Origin: Saccharum officinarum | Lineage: Eukaryota; Streptophyta; Magnoliopsida; Poales; Poaceae | Assembly (NCBI GenBank): GCA_020631735.1 | Contig: CM036201.1 | Coordinates: forward strand, 79,894,502-79,958,501 | DNA length: 64,000 nucleotides | Reading direction: 5' to 3' | Shown here: piece by piece, positions 55,872 to 64,000 of the stretch | Layout: each line of letters starts with the position of its first letter | How positions within the stretch are numbered: the first letter of the stretch is position 1 | Notes under the pieces: model-generated | The model's input: the letters and a program-made list of their open reading frames with translations, nothing else | Databases searched by the model: none | Told to the model about the DNA's origin: nothing | Position numbers and translations under genes: made by a program

Positions 55872-58800
55872 TCAACTCATGTTGGAGAAGTCAAGTATGT
55901 TCAACTCATTCTTTAGCTTGTGAAATCTCTTCTCATCAAGTGGCTTGGTGAATAGATCGGCTAATTGATCTTCGGTGCCCACACTCTCAATAGCAATGTC
56001 ACCCTTTTGTTGATGATCTCTAATAAAGTGATGGCGAACATCAATATGCTTTGTTCTTTGATGTTGAACCGGATTGTTGGTTAGCTTCACGACACTTTCA
56101 TTGTCACATAGCAATGGCACATTCTTGAAATTGATTCCAAAATCCTTCAATGTTGCCTTCATCCACAAGATTTGTGCACAACAACTACCCACGACGATGT
56201 ATTTGGCCTCGGCGGTAGATAGTGCAATACTATTTTGCTTCTTGGATGACCATGAGACAAGTGATCTTCCCAACAATTGACAAGTCCCTGAGGTGCTCTT
56301 TCTCTAAACTTTGTCACCGGCATAGTCGGAATCCGAATAACCAACTAGCTCAAAACTAGCACCCTTGGGATACCACAATCCAACATCTTGTGTATGCTTC
56401 AAGTAACTCAATATTCTCTTTGTTGCCTTCAAATGACTTTCTCTTGATGAGGCTTGAAATCTTGCACACATGCATACACTAAACATCACATCGGGACTTG
56501 ATGCCGTCACATAGAGTAGGCTGCCAATCATTGATCTATATAGCTTTTGATCCACCATGTTGCCACTCTTATCACTATCCAAGCTTCCACTAGTGCCCAT
56601 TGGAGTAGTTATCCCTTTTGCATCTTCCATACCAAACTTCTTTAGCATATCCTTTATGTATTTGGTTTGGCTCACAAATGTTCCTTCCTTCATTTGTTTG
56701 ATTTGAAGTCCAAGAAAGAAACTAAGTTCACCAATCATTGAAATTTCAAATTCCTTGGCCATCATTTTTCTAAACTCATCACAATAATCTTGATTGGTTG
56801 AACCGAATATGATATCATCAACATATATTTGCAACACAAACAAGTCTTTCTCAATCTTCTTGGTGAATAGTGTTGTATCAACTTTGCCCATGACAAATCC
56901 TTTGGATAGCAAGAAGTCCCTCAATCTTTCATACCATGCTCTAGGTGCTTGCTTCAATCCATACAAAGCTTTTCTCAACTTGTAGACATGATTGGGTTTC
57001 TTGTCATCTTCAAAACCGGGAGGTTGCTCCACATACACCTCCTCTTGAATGTACCCATTAAAAAATGCACTCTTCATATCCATTTGATATAGCTTGATAT
57101 TGTGTGCACAAGCATAGGCAAGTAAGATCCTAATTGCTTCTAATCTTGCAACCGGGGCATAAGTTTCACCAAAGTCAAGACCCTCTATTTGTGTGTAACC
57201 TTGAGCCACTAGTCTTGCTTTGTTCCTTACTACTATCCTATCTTGATCTTGCTTGTTGCGAAAGACCCATCTTGTTCCAATGACATTGTGATCCTTAGGA
57301 CTCTCAACTAGTTCCCATACTTCATTTCTCTTGAAGTTGTTGAGCTCTTCATGCATTGCATTTACCCAATCCGGATCTCTCAATGCTTTATCAATGTCCT
57401 TGGGTTCTTCTATTGACACAAAAGATGAGTGAGCACAAAATGATGTCAATCTTGATCTAGTTTGAACTCCTCTTTGTATGTCACCAATGATGGAATCCAA
57501 TGGATGGTCTCTTGCAATGTTAGTTGGTTGAAGCACTTGGACTTGATTGCTTGGATGTTGATGTTGATCATGAGTTGGAGATAATGAACTAGCCACTTGT
57601 TGATCTTGTTGCACTTGAGATGATGTACTAGCTTGATTTTGCATTAGAGAACCACTAGCTTGTGTAATTGGACTTTGGAGCACTTGATCTTTGTTGTCAT
57701 CCACATCAATCACTTGCTTTGGCCTAATATCACCAATGTCCATTTCTTTCATAGCATTGGTCAATTGAGTTCCTCTCACATCATCCAAGTTATCTTCCTC
57801 ATCTTGAGAGCCATTTGTTTCATCAAATTCAACATCATGCACTTCTTCAAGTTGAACACTAGCCAAATTCCAAACTCTATAAGCTTTGCTAGTAGTTGAG
57901 TAACCAAGTAAGAATCCTTCATCACATTTCTTCTCAAACTTGCTCAATCTAGTGCCCTTCTTCAAGATGTAGCATTTGCAACCAAATACCCAAAAGTATG
58001 CAATGTTAGGCTTTCTTCCATTTAAGATCTCATATGGTGTCTTCTCTAGAAACTTATGGCAATAGAGGCGGTTGCTATAGAAGCAAGCCGTGTTGATTGC
58101 TTCGGCCCAAAATGAATGACTCACATTATACTCATTCAACATTGATCTTGCCATATCAATTAAGGTTCTATTCTTCCTCTCAACTAAGCCATTTGATTGA
58201 GGTGTATACTTGGCCGAGAATTGATGTTTGATTCCAAGCTCATCACATAGCTCATCAACTCTTGTGTTTCTAAACTCACTTCCATTGTCACTTCTCACTC
58301 TCTTGATTGTGGTTTCAAACTCATTTTGCACTCTCTTGATGAACTTCTTGAATATGTCAAATACATCACTTTTGTCCACAAGAAAGAATACCCATGTGTA
58401 TCTAGTGAAATCATCCACAATCACAAAGCCATACTTGTTGCCACCAATGCTTGTGTATGTAGTTGGCCCAAATAGATCCATGTGCAACAACTCAAATGCC
58501 TTGGAAGTACTCATAATGCTCTTCAATGGATGAGTGTTGCCCACTTGCTTTCCGGCTTGACATGCACTACATAGCTTATCCTTCTCAAATGTGACATCCT
58601 TCAAGCCTCTAACTAAGTCATGCTTCACTAACTTGTTCAATTGCTTCATGCCAACATGACCAAGTCTTCTATGCCATAACCAACCCATACTTGATTTGGT
58701 GAGCAAGCATGTTGAGAGTTGAGTGTCACTAGCATTGAAATCAACCAAGTATAGATTCTCATATCTAAAACCTTTGAAGATCAAATTTGAGCCATCAACA

Positions 58801-59110
58801 CTAACTATCTCCACATCATCAACACCAAATATGCACTTGAAACCGAGATCACACAATTGAGCAACCGAGAGAAGATTGAAGTTCAACTTTTCAACTAAGA
58901 GCACATTGGAAATGCTATGATCATTTGAGATTGCAATCCTTCCAAGAGCCTTTACATCACCCTTGCTATTGTCACCAAATGTGATGCTATCAATGCCACT
59001 ATCATTTGATTTGAGAGAGTTGAACATTCTTGAATCACCGGTCATATGTTGAGAGCACCCACTATCAAGCACCCAATGCCTTCCTCCGGCCTTGTAATTT
59101 ACCTACAAAA
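55872..59110 (-). pseudogene. pol: Sirevirus pol: protease, integrase, RT, RNase H with one nonsense codon
   Basis: An open frame of 922 codons (56304-59072) carries protease [11 protein letters not shown] at its start and integrase zinc domain HRRLGH...CSACQAGK. The integrase core has Asp in DLFGP, Asp in VRSDNGSEF and Glu in [10 protein letters not shown] has the intact YVDD at residues 750-753. It ends at a TAG (56304-56306) right before the conserved RKSTSG phrase. The same frame continues through RNase H (SWSSKKQNSIALSTAEAKY, KHIDVRHHFIRD) to the natural stop at 55872. All catalytic residues I can place are present. The reading frame is the same as that of the main gag ORF. Confidence 0.9.
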
Positions 59111-59114
59111 CAAT

Positions 59115-61301
59115 TTAATGTCTTTTAGGTACCCATACTTGCTTGGGTCCTTGGAGGTTAGTCACTAAGCTCTTTGGTACCCAAATGGCCTTCTTCTTTG
59201 GGCCCATAATTGGTGTACCAACAAACCTAGCATGCACACCTTTCTCACCCTTGGTAAGCACATAACAAGAATCAAAAGGAATATAAGGTACATTAGCATT
59301 TTTCTTGTTCTTGTTCATTTTATTGCAATTAATCTCTAGATGCCCAACTTGCTTGCATCTATTGCAATAACGACCATTGCCCTTCACAAAGCGAGACTTT
59401 GGAGTAGCAAAGGCCGCCTTGCCCTTCTTGGGAGTATAGCCCAATCCCTCTTTGTTAAGAGAGAACCTTTGGCTACCCAAGCATTTTAGCAAGCGGGCAT
59501 CCCCACCATAGGCGTTGCCTAATGCGCGGGTGAGATCATCCACCTCTCTCTTGAGAGTCTCAACCACAAGTGATGAATCACTAGTAGTAGAGGTAGAGTT
59601 GGTTGTGATGGATGATGATGAGCTACATGAAGCATTAGTAGGACTAACAAATAAAGAATCATCAATAATATCACATGTTAGTCCAATATCACAAGTGACA
59701 ATCACTTGCTCCTCCTTAGCTTCCTTCATGAACTTCTCCAACTTAAGGTCCTTTTCCTTGATGAGCTCAAGTAGAGTGGAGTGGGCTTCCTTAAGCCTAG
59801 TGTGAGCAATTTCAAGATCCTCGTGGTCTTCCTTTAGACACTCACGAGAAGCCTCTAGCTCATCAAAGGATTTCCTAAGAGCTTTGAGCTCTTGTTCAAT
59901 TCCTTTGCACTCCTTACTCTTTTTGAGAGCAACAAGCTCCTCCATCAAGGCATCATTTTCATTGCTCTTGGCAATGAGCTCTTGTTCCAAGATTTTGTAT
60001 TTCTTGGTTGTCCTCTTGTAGCCCTTGCTCATTTGATCTATTATGCCTAATAGATCATCCTTGGAGTAGTCCTCATCCTCCTCATCATCACTCCTACAAT
60101 CATCACTAGCACAAGAATCATCATCACTATCATCATGTTTTACCTTGGTAGGCTTGGCCATAAGGCATGTTGATGTAGTGTCGAAGATGGATGGCTTGTT
60201 GGAGAGGGCAATGTTTGCAATGGCTCGCCGAGTGATCCTCTCATCATCACTAGAGCTTTCATCATCATCACTATCGGAGTTGTCACTATCCCAAGTGACT
60301 ACATAACCACCACCCTTCTTCTTCTTGTTGAAAGTGAAGCTCTTCTTTGCTTTCTTCTCATTCTCTTTCTTATCCTTCTTGTTCTTCTTGAGCTTCAAGT
60401 CCCCATTATGAAATCTCTTATCTTCATAGGGGCAATCCGCCACTATGTGATCGGGGCTATTGCAATTGTAGCAAAGGGTCTTTGCCTTTATAGTGTCTCT
60501 CCTCTTCCTTGCCCCATATCCTCTCTTCTTCATGAACCTTCCCATCTTGTGCACAAGGAGGCCATGGTCTCATCATCGAATGGATCATCATCATCACTCT
60601 CCACCTTGCTCTTGCCCTTAGAGGATGAAGCCTTGAATGCAATGGGCTTATCTTGCTTGACCTTGGTCTCCTTCTTCTCTTCTACCTCATCTTCATCATC
60701 ATTGTATTGGGCATCGGTCATTATATCTCAAGCACATTGGTTGGTTTGATCTTGTCCAATCCCTCTCTAAAGATCATTCTTCTCAAGGTGGCAAACTTCT
60801 TGGGTAAGCACATCAAGAACTTGTGTGAGAAGTCCTTGTCCTCAACCTTCTTCCCAAGCCCCTTGAGATCATTGACAATGACTTGGAGCCTATAGAACAT
60901 CTCCGGGATGGATTCATCATCCTTCATCTTGAATATGGAGAAGTTGTCCTTGAGCATATATAGTTTGGCACTTTTTACCGTTGAAGTGCCTTCATATGTT
61001 TCTTCAAGCCTTATCCAAAGCTCATTTGCCTTTTCAAGATCTTTGATTTGCTCAAATACTTTATCATCAATGGCACGATAGATTGTGTCAAGTGCCGCCG
61101 TATTGCATTGTTTGTTGATGCAGTCATTAGGAGTGAGTTTTTCTCATCAAGAATGACGTATCCTTCTTTGGTCATATCCCAAACCTTCTCATGTATATTG
61201 CCTAGATATTGCTTCATCTTCCTTTTCCAATGATCAAAGGAAGAGACGCCATCAAAGAATGGAGGCTTGCCATTAACATGATTGAACATAACTTGAGCCA
61301 T
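59115..61301 (-). pseudogene. gag: Sirevirus gag, frameshifted at three places
   Basis: The N-terminus (61301, MAQVMFNH) has the UBN2-like gag fold phrase FDHWKRKMKQYLG. The frame changes near 61130, at 60721 (two extra bases) and near 60540 (one base missing in a G run), after which 59115-60554 is open. That part has CCHC knuckles CYNCNSPDHIVADC and CNRCKQVGHLEINC, acidic DDDSD stretches, and a long coiled coil (about residues 165-290 of that ORF). It also has the repeated PK-WVPK phrases that I associate with Sirevirus gag. The TAA stop is followed 12 bases later by TAG and then pol in the same frame. Confidence 0.85.
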
Positions 61302-61340
61302 CTTACACCGAGGTTGTTAAGCCTTACAAACGGTGACCAC

Positions 61341-61354
61341 GGCTCTGATACCAC
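61341..61354 (-). other. Sirevirus primer-binding site
   Basis: The complement reads GTGGTATCAGAGCC, one base after the LTR end, matching initiator Met-tRNA. Confidence 0.85.
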
Positions 61355-62262
61355 TTGAAAGGTCTTGATGGCTAGAGGGAGTGAATAGCCTATTAAAATT
61401 TTCTACAAAGACAAGCTAAACAAGTTTATCAACAAAACAAATAGCGAGATGCGAGTTTTGCTTAGCCTACTGGGTGTTTGTAAGCCACCTAACCAAATCA
61501 CAATTCTAGTGTATTGCACTCAACCGCACAAGTCAAACCGAGAAGGAAAACTACAACTAGCAAGCTACACAAAGAAGCTACTCTAGCAAAGCTAACTCGC
61601 TAGCAAAGATAACTAAGAAAATAATACAAGAGAGAGTTAGGAAGGTATCACCGAGGGCGAAGAATTGAGCCAACCAATCAATATAATCAAGAGATGAATA
61701 CCAAGATAACCGAACACCGGGATCAATCAATCACAATATGAAAGTGATGACACGAAGATTTATCCTGAGGTTCACATGCTTGCCGGCACGCTAGTCCCCG
61801 TTGTGTCCCTCTTCACCACGTGGTTCGGTGACTAATCGATCACACACCGAGCCTCTCAAAAGGCGCCACAAGAACCTACCAAATGGCAAAAGGTTGCAAT
61901 GACACGAAGCAATTTACTAATGTTGCCTTTGGCGCTTCGCCGAGGTAGGCACAAACCCCTCACAAACACCGGAGGTGGCCAAGAACAATCACCAACTCTT
62001 GCCAACGCCTCCAAGCTGCTTCAAGCCGTCTAGGTGGCGGCAACCACCAAGAGAAAACAAGAATCCCGCAGCAAATCAACCACCAAGTGCCAACTAGATG
62101 CAATCTCACAATGCAAATGCACTTGGATCACTCAATCTCACTTCGAATATGCAAAGAAGCAAGAGAGATGAGTGGGAGGGAGTTGCTTAGCTCAAAGTGC
62201 TCACAAGTATGTCAAAAGTTCAAGAGATATCCGAGACCGTGAGCCTTGAGCCGGCCAACGAG

Positions 62263-62270
62263 TATTTATA
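62263..62270 (-). promoter_or_regulatory. TATA box of the Sirevirus LTR
   Basis: The complement reads TATAAATA, followed by ACTCGTTGGCC. It lies between the motif array (upstream) and the R/U5 part of the LTR. Confidence 0.7.
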
Positions 62271-62314
62271 GACGTACCCCTTCGAATATAGCCGTTAGAA
62301 ACTTAAACAGCCGA

Positions 62315-62705
62315 AATCGGGCTAACGGACGCGCTGGTCCAACTGACCGGACGCGCTGGTCACCCAACGGCTAACTCGCGAGTACTGACCGAACGCGCTG
62401 GTCCAAACGACCGGACGCGCTGGAGACGACCGACGCGCTGGTCCCGAGAATGACCGGACGCGCTGGTCGCCTGAGCAGCGCTCAACGAATCAACGACCGG
62501 ACGCGTTGAAGGAACATGACCGGACGCGACAGTGCCAGCGTCCGGTTACAGTCCAGTAAGCTCCCTGAACGACCGGACGCGTCCGATCATCAGTGACCGG
62601 ACGCGCCTCGCATCCGATCATTGAACTGAAAAACACGCAGACACTGAACACTGACCGGACGCGTCCGGTCATGCAAGGACCGCGTCCGGTTCAGCGTCCG
62701 GTCAC
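62315..62705 (-). promoter_or_regulatory. array of about 12 GACCGGACGCG motifs in LTR U3
   Basis: Variants of the word GACCGGACGCG, often continued to CTGGTC or the palindromic GACCGGACGCGTCCGGTC, recur roughly every 20-45 bp. They stand just upstream of the TATA box. The array is extremely CpG-rich in an otherwise AT-rich element. It may be a U3 enhancer or a foldback-prone region; I see only the pattern. Confidence 0.8.
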
Positions 62706-63285
62706 CTCTGTGACCTCCGTTCGCCTCCGTTTCTTTTCCGGACTTCCGGCGTAGTGGCAAAATAGTCGTTTCAACTTCTCGAAAAACGCCTGAATCCCGC
62801 CTCGCAAGCTCGGCGGGAGGGAGAGAGGGACACAAACCCTCTCTACCGCTCAAACTCCACCGCCTTCGCAAACGTGCTAACACCACCAAGTGATCTTGTC
62901 AAGTGTGAGTGTGTTAGCATTTTCACAATTATTTTTCGAGGCGATATTAGTTCTATCCAAATGCATATGATCATGAAATGCACATCTAGAGGCACTTAGG
63001 AGTTCAATAGCCGTGTCATTCCCCTCTTTATAGTATGGCTATCTATCCTATAATGTAACCACACCCACTAGGTGTCTTGGTTACTAAAACACAACCCTTA
63101 AGCATATACCTTTGCCTTGATCATGTAGGGTTGCGCCCAAATCCAAGTGTGGCCATCATGATCACCATGTTCATCTTGCCACCAACCTTGGAATGTACTA
63201 ATCCTCATATGCTACATACATCTTAGGCATAGGATTAGTACTTAGGCATTGTCACTAATTACCAACACCAAACATAGGACTTTCA

Positions 63286-63910
63286 CCTGGCACGGCTCCC
63301 ATCTCTAGGAGACCTTATAGGATGTCTCCGAATGAGCTAGCTGAACTTAAGGTGCAGTTGAATGAACTTTGAAGAAGGGGTTGATTCGTCCTAGTTCGTC
63401 TCCGTGGGATGCCCTGCTATCTTTGTGAAGAAGAAGGATCAGACCTGCGGATGTGTGTAGATTATAGACCTCTGAATTCAGTCACTGTCAAAATAAGTAT
63501 CCTCTGCCATGTATCGATATCCTGTTCGATCAGTTGTCCAAAGCTAAAAGTCTTTTCCAAGATTGATCTGAGGTCTGGTTACCATCAGATTAAAATCCGT
63601 CCCGAAGATATTCCAAAAAACAGCTTTCTCGACAAGATACGACCTTTATGAGTATCTTGTTATGTCGTTCGGCTGACAAATGCCCCCGCACACTTCATGT
63701 GCTTGATGAATTCGGTGTTTATGCCCGAATTGGACAAGTTTGTGGTGGTATTTATTGATGACATTTTGATATATTCTAAAAGTGAGGAAGACACGCTGAA
63801 CACCTGCGGATTGTTCTCACCAGACTACGAGAACATCAACTGTATGCGAAGTTCAGTAAATGTGAGTTCTGGCTTCGTGAAGTACCTTCCTTGGGCATGT
63901 GTTGTCCGAT
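63286..63910 (+). pseudogene. pol: third element B-type copy: RT fragment at the contig end
   Basis: It starts CCTGGCACGGCTCCC, matching CCTAGCACGG of the B copies at 39779 and 50532, and covers the RT palm through FIDDILIYS. At least six one-base gains or losses break the frame. Private substitutions show that it is not the same copy as B1 or B2. It probably marks the site into which the Sirevirus inserted. Confidence 0.85.
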
Positions 63911-64000
63911 NNNNNNNNNNNNNNNNNNNNNNNNNNNNNNNNNNNNNNNNNNNNNNNNNNNNNNNNNNNNNNNNNNNNNNNNNNNNNNNNNNNNNNNNNN
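63911..64000. other. assembly gap reaching the window end
   Basis: Only N. The sequence just before it is indel-rich. Confidence 0.98.

Larger units (their letters stand above)
54519..63285 (-). mobile_element. Sirevirus-type (Maximus lineage) Ty1/copia retrotransposon, nearly complete
   Basis: Reading on the minus strand: 5' LTR (61356-63285), Met-tRNA PBS, large coiled-coil gag, protease, integrase, RT, RNase H, non-coding tail with repeated polypurine tracts, then only 217 bp of the 3' LTR. The domain order PR-IN-RT-RH is copia. Large gag with two CCHC knuckles and repeated polypurine tracts are known for Sireviruses. The two LTR pieces differ at 4 of 217 aligned bases, so the insertion is fairly recent. 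The right flank is gypsy RT and the left flank is gypsy LTR, so no target duplication exists. Confidence 0.9.
61356..63285 (-). repeat. Sirevirus 5' LTR (1930 bp)
   Basis: On the minus strand it runs from TGAAAGTCC to ACCTTTCA, so the ends are inverted (TGAAAG...CTTTCA). It contains a TATA box and upstream of it a GC-rich motif array. Confidence 0.88.

Noticed and set aside
1..64000. CRISPR arrays, bacterial operons, riboswitches or rRNA
   Set aside because: No regular spaced repeats, Shine-Dalgarno organisation or rRNA core sequences were seen; the DNA is eukaryotic.

Overview
This window is plant nuclear DNA, most likely from a panicoid grass (sorghum / sugarcane / Miscanthus type). I infer this from GC-rich short host exons, many Tourist-type MITEs sharing one internal sequence, Tekay-type chromovirus retrotransposons, and a Sirevirus-type copia element with PBS, U3 array and repeated polypurine tracts. 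It is an assembly scaffold: a 100-N gap lies at 41738-41837 and a second N run starts at 63911.

Layout. 1-1844: intergenic DNA with MITEs. 1845-10809: a degenerate Tekay-like Ty3/gypsy element (element A). Its 5' LTR carries a hAT-type insertion, its gag-to-RT region is deleted around a stub of a Sirevirus LTR, its integrase and chromodomain are readable, and its 3' LTR is truncated. 10810-18311: intergenic DNA with MITEs, a LINE tail, a SINE relic and a Pack-MULE-like element (17392-18311). 18573-19391: the only intact host gene, a single-exon two-finger C2H2 (ZAT-type) repressor. 19392-21626: repeats and MITEs. 21627-26560, minus strand: a decayed SEN1/MAA3-type helicase gene whose exons were hit by a SINE and by a long-TIR transposon. 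27109-31130: a minus-strand LTR (B') of a gypsy relative. 31131-41737: a chromovirus (B1) with 5.0-kb LTRs inserted into B'. 41838-54518: nearly the same sequence again (B2), including the same non-LTR flank. This looks like an unmerged contig overlap or allelic contig rather than a second insertion. 54519-63285: a minus-strand Sirevirus with a truncated 3' LTR. 63286-63910: RT of a third gypsy copy.

The most interesting biology is in the chromoviruses. The extra ORF upstream of gag (ORF0) in element B begins with a near-perfect copy of the histone H3 N-terminal tail, in exact register (A1 R2 T3 K4, T6 A7 R8 K9 S10 T11 G12 G13, A15 P16 R17, Q19 L20 A21). A coiled coil and a strongly acidic C-terminus follow. 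ORF0 of element A keeps a diverged version of the same start. Both elements also encode an integrase chromodomain, the module known to read methylated H3. Most nonsense codons in element B are TAG at likely Gln positions, consistent with C-to-T change at CAG (CHG) sites.
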